The notes beneath the pieces were generated by a model, which saw only the letters and a list, made by a program, of their open reading frames with translations, was not told where the DNA came from and did not search any database. Source: Paenibacillus sp. YN15 (GTDB lineage: Bacteria; Bacillota; Bacilli; Paenibacillales; NBRC-103111). From it: a stretch of 64,000 bases of DNA. Each line of letters begins with the position of its first letter. Position 1 is the first letter of the stretch. Both the position numbers and the translations under genes were made by a program. Below, piece after piece: positions 10,401 through 19,600 of the stretch. The DNA lies in NCBI RefSeq assembly GCF_003285005.1, contig NZ_QMFA01000008.1, forward strand, positions 1 to 64,000, written 5' to 3'.

Positions 10401-13400
10401 CAGTTATGCCCCCGTTCTGATCCACACTCTGAAGCAGCTCGCCCTTGGGCGAATAGCTGAAGGTCTGGACAGTGCCATCGGCATATTCCGTCCGGTAGGG
10501 CTTGTCAAAAATGTTGAAGCGGGTGCGGGTTACAGCTCCCGCACGATTGGTTACCGCCAAGTACGCCTTGCCTGTGAGATCATAGGCGTATGTCTCCGTC
10601 AGACCGTCGGGGTCCGTTCGGCTCTTGAGCAGCCCGTTTCCGTAATAAGCGAAGGAGGTCATTTGCCCCAGAGCATCCGTCCTGGTCAGCGGATTGCCCA
10701 ATGCGTCATAGGTGAAGCGCTGGCTGACCTTGGCTGTGGAGTTGGCTGCATTATCCGCCGCTGTCTGTGCAGAGGTTTCACTGATTTTCCGGTTGTTGGC
10801 ATCATAGACGAACAGCCGCCCCACCGACTTCCGGGGGTCCTCCTGCCGGTAACCCTCTCCTGCAACCTCCTTGACAATATTGCCGCGGCCGTCGTATTCC
10901 CTGTAGCCCACAACCGTTCTGGCGGTTCCATCAAAAGCCGCGGTGCGGAAAAGCCGGTTGTTGGCATCATACTCATACTCCATTCCCGGCGCCTGCTCCG
11001 GCGGAAGATGGCCGTACCGGGGATCAATCTGCTTCACCCGGTTGCCTGCAGCGTCATACAAATAGCGGGTCATATTCCCCAACGCATCCGTTTGCCCGAT
11101 GAGCCGCCCCAGGCCGTCGTAAGCATACAACACCGTTGTCTCCACCCCGCCCACTGTCATGGACTCGGAGACACGCCTTCCCGTTTTGTCATACGCATAA
11201 CGGATCGTCTTCGTCCGGCCAGCGGTAAACGGGCTGTTTTTCTCCACAATCTGGTTGCGGTAATCATAAGCATAGGTGGTGACGAACTCTTCCCCGGCGG
11301 CATTGAGATCCCGCTCCTCCAGCACATTGCCTGCCGCGTCCCGAAGGTAGCTCTTGCGGTAATAGCCGTAATCCTCCGCAATGCCTGCGGGAGACTGCTC
11401 CCTGTAAGCGCCTGTTTCCACAAGCACTCTGCCTGCATAATCGTAGGCATACTCGTAAATCCGGTATTGGGTCTCTGCGGCGTCTGCATATTGGACCACG
11501 CCGGTTTTATTGCCCGCCGCATCATAGGAAACCTTGATATGAGAGCGGGTTTGTTCGTCAACGGTGCGATATTCGTCCGTCAACCGATTTAGCGCATCGT
11601 AGCGGTATTCCGTATCCGATGCCATCCGGTCCGCGCCGGCCTCTTGCTGGCCCTGCCGCACCCGAATCCGGTTGCCGGCAGCATCATAGTCGTACTTGGT
11701 ATAGGTGTAAGCGGCTGGCTGTCCCTCCTGATAAACCCTCCCTTCGGCAAGCCGTCCGGCATCGTCATAGCGTGATTCCGTTATCCGCCCCTCCGGCTCC
11801 TCCTGCTTCACCACCTGATTCAGGGCATTGTAGGACTGCCTGATCTCATTGCCTGCCGGGTCCTTACGGCCTGTTAATCTGCCCAAGGCGTCATAGGTAT
11901 AAAAAGCAGTATGACCGTTGGCATCCGTTTCGCTGACCTTATTGCCTACATAGTCATAGGCAAACAAGGTGACATCTGTACGGAAGCCGTCCGCCGTGGT
12001 TTCCAGCTTAACCAACCGGTTCAGGGCATCGTAATAATAGGTTTTGGGGTTTCCTTCCTCATCCTTCGCAGTCATTGCCAAGGGAAGGGCCGAATTCCCC
12101 GTCAGGGTATAAGCAAGCCGAATGGTTCCCTTATTGACATTCCCCGCATCGAAAAAGGTTTTGGAAACCAGCCTGTACCGGCTGTCATACTCATACAGGA
12201 CGGCATTGCCATTGGCATCGGTTTCCCTGGTTTTGTTGCCCTTGCCATCATATTCCCCGGCATATTGGAAGGACCATACTCCCTTCTCCCGGATGTCCTT
12301 CTTGACCAGATTGCCCAGAATATCATACTGGTGGAGAAAAGCATTGCCGTTGGCATCGGTCAGCTCGATCTCCAGATTCTGATACGGCTTTTCCCGGTAA
12401 GCATATTCCTTGGCCGTGCCGTCTGCCTCCACAATCCGCAATACCCGCCCCAGCGCATCATACTGGTAAGAGATACGGTTGCCGTTGCCGTCCCATTTTC
12501 CTGTGACTGCCCCTCTGTTCAGATCGTAGGCATACCTGCGGGAAACCGTCTCCCCCGAAGCGGAAACAACCCGCTCCTCTGTCAGATAGGCTCCTTGGGT
12601 ATCGGCTCCGTCCCCGTCTGTTCCGTAGCTGTACGCCGTAATAAAGTGCTGACCATCTGTTCCCGAGAAGGCCTCCTTGCGGATCATATTGCCGTAAGCA
12701 TCATAGCCGAATTCTGTTATAACGGCCGCTTCTCCGGAGCCGCCGGTTATCTTCGTTTCTCTGGAAATATTGCCGCGCTCATCCACATCGTACAAAATCT
12801 GCGCTGTGGTGCCGCTGTCTGTTTTCCATGTCTTCCCCGTCAGGACATGGTATTTGTCATAGGCGTAGGCATACACAACCGTATGCTCATTGTCCACCGG
12901 ATTGCCATTCTCGTCCCGCTCCGCCTCAGGCCCTGTATAATTGGTCAGATTGCCGTACTGGTCGTAACGGTAATTTTCGGTTCGTTTCACCGGAACACCG
13001 CTGCTTTGTCCGCCTGACATGGGATACTGCACGATTTCCTGCTTCTTGACCAGCTTCATGTCATCCCGTTCAGTGGTCAGAATCTCCTTGTGGTCGGCGC
13101 CATTCTTCTCCGTGGTCAACAGCTGGTGAAGACCGTCAAAGCTGTAGGCTGTGGTATTGCCCTTCATGTCTGTAGTCATGCTGGAATAACGATAGGTATC
13201 CTTCAGATAGGTATAGTCGTTCTTCTGGTAATCCGCAATGCCATATCCGTCGGACTCATTGGTGTAGGCATAGTGGGTCTTGTCCTTTTCCGCAGTGGTA
13301 AATCTCTCCAAAAAACCGCTTGGGGAGGGATCGTAGCCCTGCTTAATCAATTCCTTGGCTTCAAATACCTTGCGGACCTGCATACTGCCCTTATCATTGA

Positions 13401-14610
13401 GGCCGCTGGTATAGGTATTGTACACGTAGCGCTTGATCCGGTTGGTCTTGACATAGTCGATCTGGGTCAGATTCTCGTACCGGTTGAATACCGAATAGGT
13501 GCTGCCGTTCATGAATGTAAAACCCAGATCCGGCTGCTCATACCATAGATGAGCCTTCACCTGCCCGTCCAGATCGTATACCCGCTGCAGGCGGGTCCGC
13601 ATCACATGCTTGGAGGAGCTGACCAGCACAGCGGATTTGTCATAGACAATGGTCTGGCCGCCGGGAACGTGGGCAATCACCTGAAATTTACCCTCCAGAT
13701 CACCGGAATCTGTCGCTGTGGGATTCTGGGAAGCCAGATAGGACTCGGCAGGCGCACCGGCGCCTTCAAGAGGCTTTACCGTGAAGCCTTCGTCCTCCTT
13801 GTATTCAAGAGTAATAACCCGGCCGATGGTATCCGTAATGGAGGTCAAGAGCTTTCGTGTACTGGCTGCTCCGTCTATCGTGTAGGTGAAGGAGCTATAC
13901 TCGAAGCGGATGGCATTTCCATAGCGGTCCACAATCCCCACCAATCTGCCGTCCTCGGTAAAATAGCTCTTTTTGCCATCATTGCCGGCCATGACATACT
14001 TGGACTTGCCGTCATCCTGGCCGTTGCTGTAGGCATCCGTTTCTTTCACCACCACATCCTGCACCGTCTGCCCTTCAGGCAGATAGATAAGCTCCCCGTG
14101 ATCGGTGTACGCCTTCAAGCGGTAGACATCCCCACTTTCCGTGTGCAGGAATTTATGGCTGGTACCATCGGAATTCTCCCGGATTTCCATAGTGGGAATG
14201 GAAAACCGGGTGCCGATCCCCAAATTATAGCGCTCTTCATAGAAGGAGGCGGTTTTGGCGTCGGAGTACACATAATCCACCCAGGCGCCATTAACGTACT
14301 TCACCTTCATCTCTTGCACATTGGAGGAGTTGTTTCTGTAGATACGCTTCAGCTCCACATTCAAGCCATTGCGGCCGGGAAGGATGAAATCCGTCTGGGC
14401 AATGGTCAGTTCCCCGTTCTGGGGATTGATGCTCTCCTCAGCCGCACTTGTCCGCAGATAGACCGGGGAAAGCATCGTGCTGTACTTCTCCGTGGGGCCA
14501 ATCAGATTGTTCAGCTGCTCCTCCAGTGTTTCGGCATGGGCTGCCGCCGGCATAAGCATGAAAAAGAATAAAATCGCGGTACTTATCCATTTTATGTAAA
14601 ATTTCACCAT
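4429..14610 (-). CDS. Giant secreted RHS/YD-repeat protein with Hint domain and C-terminal toxin-like tip
   Basis: A 3393-residue protein of the WapA/RHS polymorphic-toxin class. A signal peptide (MVKFYIKWISTAILFF, cleavage after AHA) is followed by an N-terminal beta-rich region to about residue 330, then several dozen YD repeats (YDxxGNxxxxxD pattern) that in this family form a hollow shell around the toxin. The conserved core ends at YVLNSPLMFWDPTGHW near residue 2825, where the tip is cleaved in characterised RHS proteins. After a variable linker comes a Hint/intein-like domain (NCFVAGTEVQ near 3131 to YYVTDIGIWVHN), then a roughly 110-residue tip ending GHIFVDDVPATR. The tip resembles, from memory, predicted polymorphic toxin type 47; this is tentative. 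The ATG at 14610 follows GGAGGTGAA. It is the fifth gene of the operon and is coupled to the putative immunity gene. Confidence 0.93.
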   Translation of the reverse strand: MVKFYIKWISTAILFFFMLMPAAAHAETLEEQLNNLIGPTEKYSTMLSPVYLRTSAAEESINPQNGELTIAQTDFILPGRNGLNVELKRIYRNNSSNVQEMKVKYVNGAWVDYVYSDAKTASFYEERYNLGIGTRFSIPTMEIRENSDGTSHKFLHTESGDVYRLKAYTDHGELIYLPEGQTVQDVVVKETDAYSNGQDDGKSKYVMAGNDGKKSYFTEDGRLVGIVDRYGNAIRFEYSSFTYTIDGAASTRKLLTSITDTIGRVITLEYKEDEGFTVKPLEGAGAPAESYLASQNPTATDSGDLEGKFQVIAHVPGGQTIVYDKSAVLVSSSKHVMRTRLQRVYDLDGQVKAHLWYEQPDLGFTFMNGSTYSVFNRYENLTQIDYVKTNRIKRYVYNTYTSGLNDKGSMQVRKVFEAKELIKQGYDPSPSGFLERFTTAEKDKTHYAYTNESDGYGIADYQKNDYTYLKDTYRYSSMTTDMKGNTTAYSFDGLHQLLTTEKNGADHKEILTTERDDMKLVKKQEIVQYPMSGGQSSGVPVKRTENYRYDQYGNLTNYTGPEAERDENGNPVDNEHTVVYAYAYDKYHVLTGKTWKTDSGTTAQILYDVDERGNISRETKITGGSGEAAVITEFGYDAYGNMIRKEAFSGTDGQHFITAYSYGTDGDGADTQGAYLTEERVVSASGETVSRRYAYDLNRGAVTGKWDGNGNRISYQYDALGRVLRIVEADGTAKEYAYREKPYQNLEIELTDANGNAFLHQYDILGNLVKKDIREKGVWSFQYAGEYDGKGNKTRETDANGNAVLYEYDSRYRLVSKTFFDAGNVNKGTIRLAYTLTGNSALPLAMTAKDEEGNPKTYYYDALNRLVKLETTADGFRTDVTLFAYDYVGNKVSETDANGHTAFYTYDALGRLTGRKDPAGNEIRQSYNALNQVVKQEEPEGRITESRYDDAGRLAEGRVYQEGQPAAYTYTKYDYDAAGNRIRVRQGQQEAGADRMASDTEYRYDALNRLTDEYRTVDEQTRSHIKVSYDAAGNKTGVVQYADAAETQYRIYEYAYDYAGRVLVETGAYREQSPAGIAEDYGYYRKSYLRDAAGNVLEERDLNAAGEEFVTTYAYDYRNQIVEKNSPFTAGRTKTIRYAYDKTGRRVSESMTVGGVETTVLYAYDGLGRLIGQTDALGNMTRYLYDAAGNRVKQIDPRYGHLPPEQAPGMEYEYDANNRLFRTAAFDGTARTVVGYREYDGRGNIVKEVAGEGYRQEDPRKSVGRLFVYDANNRKISETSAQTAADNAANSTAKVSQRFTYDALGNPLTRTDALGQMTSFAYYGNGLLKSRTDPDGLTETYAYDLTGKAYLAVTNRAGAVTRTRFNIFDKPYRTEYADGTVQTFSYSPKGELLQSVDQNGGITDYGYDASGNMTEKRAWISTEGASRLFKVNRYEYDEANRLVSSETFLETAPASGSRGSLVSAGDRVEHEYDQAGRLIRTSGPNGREVRQEYDRSGKVLVKKTKVTEGTEEVRRYEYDLLLRVTKEILLVPTSDLRMNDVRNPVYDDEYYDRLQSATVYRYDRSGNMTAVTDPNGYTITMNVDLDGKVVKKINPLQASVSYRYDGNGNVMEEKNANGISTFYEYDALSRLIRKSQAADGEAAVTRYVLDAMGNVVKTIAPNQYQAELDQPDTVASMTGISYTYDALNRRTATLSPEGPAMEILQYDGKGQVVKQVDGLRWTGDMSGSAGMEIRYDGLGRPVESKDAMGGTIRMSYDVLDHIVRRTDARGFATAYVYDPDGTLRRVDDPNGGATEYSYDKLGRMLSEKNPLGNVTAYAYNAFGQVKAVTDALGHTMENKTDLAGNLVSASDKRGSAVLFSYDGARRVTEKRTPLERDESGNTVYAVETYRYDPAGNMIRKSLSGSRETDFLRTTAYTYYENGLLHTELDGSGGLTQYAYDKSGNMVKRERLREADRYDTELFEYDGLNRLTRHIRLAEQESLEIDSGLAATPALQDPAYPGMVRLITGYEYDLLGNKVKEIRPLAYAYEEADTVNRELYATRYVYDALNRPVAEIRKHQGADVQVRYSYDASGNRIAVENERGAVTAYAYDGLNRPVSMTDGEGQTLHYAYDLAGNKTQDTNAKGYSMSYRYDGLNRLVEVIDPYGAAVTRYAYDANGNMTKKMDASGILSADTDEARDGWVYEYDLANRLVKETNPELAALHDASWFSASYRYNPAGELVEQTDALGNVTAYAYNEAGLLLSVTDPQQVTTAYSYDLAGNKLTLTDGRGKTTRYTYGALGLLLESVNAAGRKESYRYNLALQMALVQDGNGNQTRYRFDNQERLTGKSVEETGDAIAFTYDETGNRASMTDASGGSVYAYDRNNRLLRVEKDGAPQVAYTYDAIGNVETVTDKLGHVIRYSYDKSSRMETVEAEGKTTSYAYDANGNRASVTYPGGVSETYVYDKAYRLLAMVNKKPDGSVISQYAYTYDENGRQISKTDSYGRTDYAYDESGRVTKVEAPGKTTVYAYDAAGNRQSLQETYTSNQPSGYTEPGSGEQTEYRVKKSEYLYTRDNQLVKLIEQMQDDTGKEVLEKTTEYLYDGNGNEVRQKVSYLHPHTRSLRQSTGGSLYGDGVESDPNAVIEKVSNSFDGFNQLVTTERVKGGERTTIGFVYDGNGLRTQKTVESSANGYEAQVTRYLYDRQYVILETDAADSLSVRYVRGINYISRTGVTGDAAAQPSYFLYNGHGDVVQTVSEDGTVENQYDYDIFGSPTLTIEETYSNAIRYAGEFYDAESGLYYLRARYYNPYTGRFISEDSYWGEDNRPLSLNRYTYVLNSPLMFWDPTGHWEAGDEYLSADDQAKIIALTSAYYSTVSEADRKGIQQEAIAIREQAKNNANYDRDQVTVLQVEAKQTLEYVIDNASEYDDKDFDKAAWDAVLRSANQKAEEYANDHDSTYVSIEYTSSPYTSGLNTGTETTTTIGRTQLLVTTSSNEYENPEVASVSMGKNYLLTPAEELFVGQVLANTDSSVSLDQTVTLLAVMEKNGGTISDPNLEKIFGKDQFVERDSWWKFWNWATGDVLELTYNTSMRSGMSITEIDAQLQSERMQEALGLIGISAAMGPRSTYTAVRNGAVNNGKAKTYKEANFNPCNCFVAGTEVQTDEGEKNIEDIEVGDKVLAKDEKNPDGELDFKEVTGLYRNQRDDIIKLYVGEQVIETTDNHPFWVEGKGWVFADELQAGDKLQKADGSNLIIDNVEFVKLDEKVTVYNFTVADYHTYYVTDIGIWVHNTNCNGVGLTGGNWKYNPNKDVDLRGTGKRYQDALDEAFKRTGVPRDQFNVTKWGKDETGKSIPVEWSGPNGANVNMDIPKWNNVKPDGTLGEGPHQPHIGYQTSGKGANRTRGHIFVDDVPATR
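6110..6340 (-). repeat. RHS core block duplicated at 3430-3660
   Basis: Long-copy counterpart of the displaced core. Downstream of it the two copies diverge gradually (still related for about 40 codons) and then completely, so the boundary of exchange is the core itself. Confidence 0.85.
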
Positions 14611-14621
14611 TTCACCTCCGT

Positions 14622-15611
14622 TCACAGATTGCTGTTTACACTGTCATATTTGAGCGCATATGCTTCCTCATACAGCGCAGCCTCCGAAGTGCCCTTCTTC
14701 AGCTTGGCTATTACCGGCTCCGTCTCTTGCCCCAGCTTGCCGGCCAGAACGAAAGCCTCCACTACCTGCTCCTCACTCATCACCCCTGCCTCCGTAAACT
14801 TCTTCAGCTGCTCCTCAGTGACGGATACCCGCGGCAGCGCAGTTCCGCTGAACAACAGCCCCACGGCGGCGCATTGCTCCCTCCAGCCGGGGGCGGCCGC
14901 TTCCAGCTTGCTGTTGATCAGTTCCTTAAACGGTTTGCCGGTTTTAAAGGAAATCTGGTCGGCGATCATGATATCGTCTGCAGTGAGCCGCGGGGATTTC
15001 AATAGCGTCTCAAGATAGTCCGAGTCAAAGGCCTGCGGGACAAACTCTTGCGCATCCTGCAGATAGGCGGCAAACAGTTCGGCCCAACTACGGCCAGTCT
15101 GCCGGAGAGCAAGCAAGCTCTCCACGTCTGCGAAGCTGCCGAACTGGCGGTAGGCGAATTCGTAGGCCGTCAGCACATCCGCAGCCTTGGCACCACTGGC
15201 CAGCAGATCATCAAGCTTGGTCCGGTAGGCCTCGTGCACGTGGAACTCCGCAAGAAGCCGCTTGTAATGCTCCGCATCCTGCTTGTAGCCCTGCGGATTG
15301 GAGCGCTGCAATCCCTCCAATACCAAGCCGGACAATTCGATAGCGCCTGCGGCTGCCTCCAGCGTGGCTTCCTCCGCCTCGGCCTGCGCCTTCAGAGTCT
15401 GCCGAAGCTGTTCATCCAGTACGCTGATCGCTTGCGGACTTGCTGTGGCCTCTGCCGTTGCCGCTGCTCCGGCAGATTCCGCTTCTCGCGCCGGGGCTGG
15501 ACCTGCCCAGCCCCATTCCTTCGCATAGGAATAGAATGCCGTGCCGCCGGATAAGAGCAGCACCAGCACAAGCATGGCGGCAGTGAATTTGGCCAGAATG
15601 GATTTTCTCAT
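14622..15611 (-). CDS. Membrane-anchored or secreted helical protein, unknown function
   Basis: A 329-residue protein with an N-terminal hydrophobic segment (AAMLVLVLLLSGGTAFY) and then an alanine- and glutamate-rich, almost entirely helical body. No known domain was recognised. ATG 15611 is favoured because GAGGG lies eight bases upstream; an in-frame ATG at 15626 overlaps the previous stop (ATGA) but has no Shine-Dalgarno sequence. Its stop is 11 bp from the RHS start. Its position directly before the RHS gene suggests a chaperone, secretion or anchoring partner, which is inference only. It resembles the preceding gene in size and architecture (short anchor plus helical ectodomain with ADDI/SREQ-like segments) and the two may be distant relatives. 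Confidence 0.75.
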   Translation of the reverse strand: MRKSILAKFTAAMLVLVLLLSGGTAFYSYAKEWGWAGPAPAREAESAGAAATAEATASPQAISVLDEQLRQTLKAQAEAEEATLEAAAGAIELSGLVLEGLQRSNPQGYKQDAEHYKRLLAEFHVHEAYRTKLDDLLASGAKAADVLTAYEFAYRQFGSFADVESLLALRQTGRSWAELFAAYLQDAQEFVPQAFDSDYLETLLKSPRLTADDIMIADQISFKTGKPFKELINSKLEAAAPGWREQCAAVGLLFSGTALPRVSVTEEQLKKFTEAGVMSEEQVVEAFVLAGKLGQETEPVIAKLKKGTSEAALYEEAYALKYDSVNSNL

Positions 15612-15622
15612 GGGATTAACCC

Positions 15623-16618
15623 TCATTTCTGCTTGTTGGGATTGAGATTCTCAATTTCCTTCATAATCTGCTCCGCGGGGTTAACCGGCTTCACATCCCG
15701 GACATCGGGAGCCATGGAAGCAGGGGCGGCCGGCAAAGGTCCGTCCTCCTGCGCCGCCGGAGACAAAACACTCCCGGCTGTACCTCCCGCTTGTCCGGTG
15801 GACACATTGTTCTCCCGCTCCTGGCGGTTGCTCTCCTGAAGCTGCTCCAACGCTTTTTCTTCCAAGCTCTGGATGGTAATGGCCCGGAACAGGGGATTTT
15901 CCGACAACCGCTTCTTCTTTGCCTCTTCATAAGCCCCGGGCTCAGCCGCTCGGTCCTCCGGATTCAGCCCCAATTGGAGTGCGAGCAAATATTCGTTCAA
16001 GGCCTGCTCCAACCCGCCAAACTCGTCTTGCAGGCGGATCATAAACGCAATTGCCCCGGATGTTTGGAAGGCCTCGGCCAATTTGCTGTAAGCTTCCGTT
16101 TCCTCTTTGTCCTCCAGCAGTTCTCCAGCCCCTCCTGAATTCATAACGGCTGCCGGAGGGGCCGGGCTCCAGGATGTCTGGCTATCGGCAATGCTTGCCA
16201 GCTGCACCTGTACCCGCTCTGCCAGCAGCTTGGCTTGAAGAATCTGCTCCCGGGAAAAGCCTGCCTGGATCAGCTCATTAATGACTGCTTCCCCATCCTT
16301 TTCTCCCATAAGGGCCTCAATCCGGGACGTCCGGTCTTCCTCCATGGAGGCGTATGGGTCAGCTTGCAAGCGGACCAGTACCTGATTCCAATTTAGCCCT
16401 TCCGCCCTCAGCTTGGTTATCTCCTGCGTAGGCACTCCTGTCATATTAGAAATATCTGCGAGAATCTCTTGATCGCTGCTTGCGGATGCAATTGCAGAGC
16501 CGGGATTTTCCGCCCCGTCAGGCTGTCTGGCGGCAAGAGCGCCGAAGTAAACCGAAGAGGGCGCGAGAAGACTCACGGCCAGCACGATGCCAATGATTCG
16601 GGTATGTCTTTTTTTCAA
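15623..16618 (-). CDS. Secreted helical protein, unknown function
   Basis: A 331-residue protein starting at TTG 16618, with a clear signal peptide or anchor (RIIGIVLAVSLLAPSSVYFG). The rest is mainly helical, with two segments of the type IxxMTGVPTQEITKLRAEG and LNWNQVLVRL that resemble short two-helix repeats seen in secreted proteins of spore-formers. The C-terminal 80 residues are low-complexity (Pro, Ala, Gly, Gln) and end in NPNKQK. It begins 22 bp after the VWA gene and overlaps the next gene's alternative start. The function is unknown; genetic linkage makes it part of the RHS export/surface cluster. Confidence 0.75.
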   Translation of the reverse strand: MKKRHTRIIGIVLAVSLLAPSSVYFGALAARQPDGAENPGSAIASASSDQEILADISNMTGVPTQEITKLRAEGLNWNQVLVRLQADPYASMEEDRTSRIEALMGEKDGEAVINELIQAGFSREQILQAKLLAERVQVQLASIADSQTSWSPAPPAAVMNSGGAGELLEDKEETEAYSKLAEAFQTSGAIAFMIRLQDEFGGLEQALNEYLLALQLGLNPEDRAAEPGAYEEAKKKRLSENPLFRAITIQSLEEKALEQLQESNRQERENNVSTGQAGGTAGSVLSPAAQEDGPLPAAPASMAPDVRDVKPVNPAEQIMKEIENLNPNKQK

Positions 16619-16640
16619 CCTTCATCGACCTCTTTCCCTA

Positions 16641-19600
16641 TTATTCGACTGTCACGCGGATGTTGGCCGCTCCGTTTATTTTCGACTTGAACCGGACCGC
16701 CGCCAATTCTCCTGACCATGATGTGCCGGGCTCGATGCTTTGGCTCATGCGATAGATCACCTTTCCCCGGGTGTATTCTACCTTCAGGGGGGAGCCCGGA
16801 ATGGTTCCGGAAGCCATCAGGTCTGCCACAGGAGTGAAGCTGTATAAGTCGGTGATCTCCAGTTCTTCCGGATTATAGGACACTACAAAGGACAGTTCGC
16901 TAAAATCCTGCACATTCCATCCCAGGAGAGATACTTCAAAGCTCTGATCGGCCGTAACTGCTGCAGTGTAATCCGGGCTGGTTGTGCTTTTAACCATGGC
17001 ATTGCTCCAGGCGGTAACGCCAGTCTGATTTTTGGCGCGAATGCGGTAGGTGTGAGAAGTTCCCGATGCCAGTTGCTCATGAAGGTATATTCTGGATGCG
17101 CCCAAATCGTAAACCTGACCATCTACCTCAATATCATAGCCGTCGGCCCCGTCGACTCTTTCCCAACGCAGCTCAATGGAATTATCCGCCGGGAATGCCT
17201 CCAGACCTTCAGGTGCATCAGGGGGATCAGGCAGGGTGGACAGGCTGAGAATGGCAATCCACTCACCATTGCCGCTGCCGTCTTCATCCTGAATCCGTAT
17301 CTTGTAGGTATGGAACTCATTGGCTGCCAGTCCCGTATGGTTGTAGATTGTCCCCGCCCCGTTATCCCGGACAACGCCGTCAACCTCCACATCGTATCTG
17401 GCATCCGGAGACACTGTGTCCCACGAGATGAGGATGCGGTTATTGGTTACCAGTGCCACCACATTGGTTAACGACATGGTTGCCCCGCTTCCTTCCGGCA
17501 GAGTCTTCATGCTGACAGGGGCAGTCCAATCGCTCTTGCCACTGATGTTCACCGCCCGTACACGATAGGTATGCCGACTATTGGGGACTAGTCCGCTGTC
17601 TACAAATTGGTTGTCGGTTTCATCTCCCAGGACAGCGCCATCCACTTCGATTTCGTAGCGGTCGGTATGGAGCACCCTGTACCAGGTCAGCGTAATGGAG
17701 GCTTCATCTGCCGTCCCCATAATATTGGTTGGTACGGATGGCTTTTCCGGATGTGTGGTCATATCGACGGGGGCGCTCCACGGGCTTTTGCCTCCGGCGT
17801 TTTTGGCCCTTACCCGGTAGGTGTGTCCGGATACAGGCTCCAGCCCCTCATGAAGATAAGTATCCGTATTCCCCACATCCATAATCAGGCCATCTACCTC
17901 CAGCTCATAGGCATCGGCCTCCTCGACCTTGTTCCAAGACACCGCCATGGAATAAATGGAGGGCTGGGCCAGTGGCCGCTCCGGCGCAACCGGAGGGTAT
18001 GGCAATGTCTTGAGGGCAATTGCCGGGCTCCAGTCACTGACCCCTCCCGGATTCAAGGCCCTTACCCGATAGGTATGGAGGGATTTGGGTTCCAGGCCAC
18101 GGTGGACAAACTGGGGAAGAGCACCGACCGGATAAACAGCGCCGTCCGCCTCCACCTCATAGGCTTCGGCACGGATTGAAATGTCCCACTCCAGTGTAAT
18201 TTCCGTCTGTGATGGCACTGCTGTTACATGAGCCGGCACAGGGGGTGGATCGGGCAGGGTGAACACGGTGAGGTAGGGGCTCCATGCCCCCGCTCCTCCT
18301 CCCGTTACAGACCGGACGCGATACTCATGTCTGGTATTGGGACTAAGCCCGGAATGAATATAAGCGGTGGAACTGGCCACAGCCACAGCTTGTCTGTCCA
18401 GCTCTACCTCATAATGCAATGCGCCGGCTGCTGCTTCCCAGCTTAAGGCAATGGACCGCTGGGCGGCTGATCCGTAGAAATTAGCCGGGGGATACGCCAG
18501 AGTAATGCCTTGTACAGGCTGACTGCCGGGGGACTCGATCCCCTCATCATTTCTTGCCTTGGCATGGATAGTATAGACAGTTCCCGGAGCTAAGCCTGCA
18601 GCGGTAATGCTCTGGGCTTGCAGCTGTATCCATTGTGCCGTGGCGGACAATTGTCCATTTTGGTCCAGAAACTGATTGTTCAACTGGATCTGGTACTGGG
18701 TGTGGCCGGGGTTGCGATCCGAAAAGGTAATCTGCAGCGCCGTTTCCGTTTTGGAGGAAATGACAGGCATCGGTGTCTGCGCCTTCGTTCGAGCCGTCCC
18801 AGTCCACTGATTCGTATGACCAGTTGCGTCCCTCGCCTGGAATAAAACAGAGTAGGCTGTATTGGGAAGCAGATCGTATTGGATATAGGCAGTATCCTGT
18901 ATCCATCCGCTGTCTCCGGAATCAATCCGGTACCGGTATGGAGCGGGATCAAGTCCAAAATGATCGGCAGCTGACCCCGTTATCTGAATCGAGCTGTCCG
19001 TCGTTGCTATTCCGACATTGCCCATATAGGGAGGCGATTTATCCAGACGGAAGGTGGTCTGGGCTTGAACAGTTGTGGATGCGTCCCGGACTTTGTACAA
19101 AATAGTATGAGTTCCTTCCAATAGTGCTGCTGTATCAAGCGGCGGAAACGCCACATATTGGGGAATCTGGGTATTGGAAATAGTCTGGACAGCTCTTGCC
19201 GTCCCCTCTCCATCCAGGTAATACTCCACATGCAAGGCTTCGTTATCCACATCCTTGACCGTGACCGCAGGCGAAAAAGGAATTAAATCCGACACCAGTT
19301 GATTATTTTGGGGCAGATAGCCTTCAATAGATGGCATGGAATTAATCTGTTGGAAGATTTCATCCAGGTTTTCCTCGAAATTGCTGTATAAATCAAGGTA
19401 TTTCCCGCCCGTCAGAGGGGCCATTCGCTGAAATTGGGATACTGCGGTGCCCCCTCCGATTGTGGTCAGGATAATATTTTCATTTTTCAGGGTCTGAATC
19501 ACCCCTGCTTCCGTATAACTCCCGGCACTGAAAATCGCTTCATCCCCAATCAGGATGAAATACTTGGTAGAATTTAGTTCAAAGGTGTAGTCCCGGGCTT

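Noticed and set aside
4429-14610. YD repeats as a possible DNA-level tandem repeat or CRISPR-like array
   Set aside because: The periodicity is protein-encoded and irregular, without constant spacers or conserved 25-35 bp repeats.
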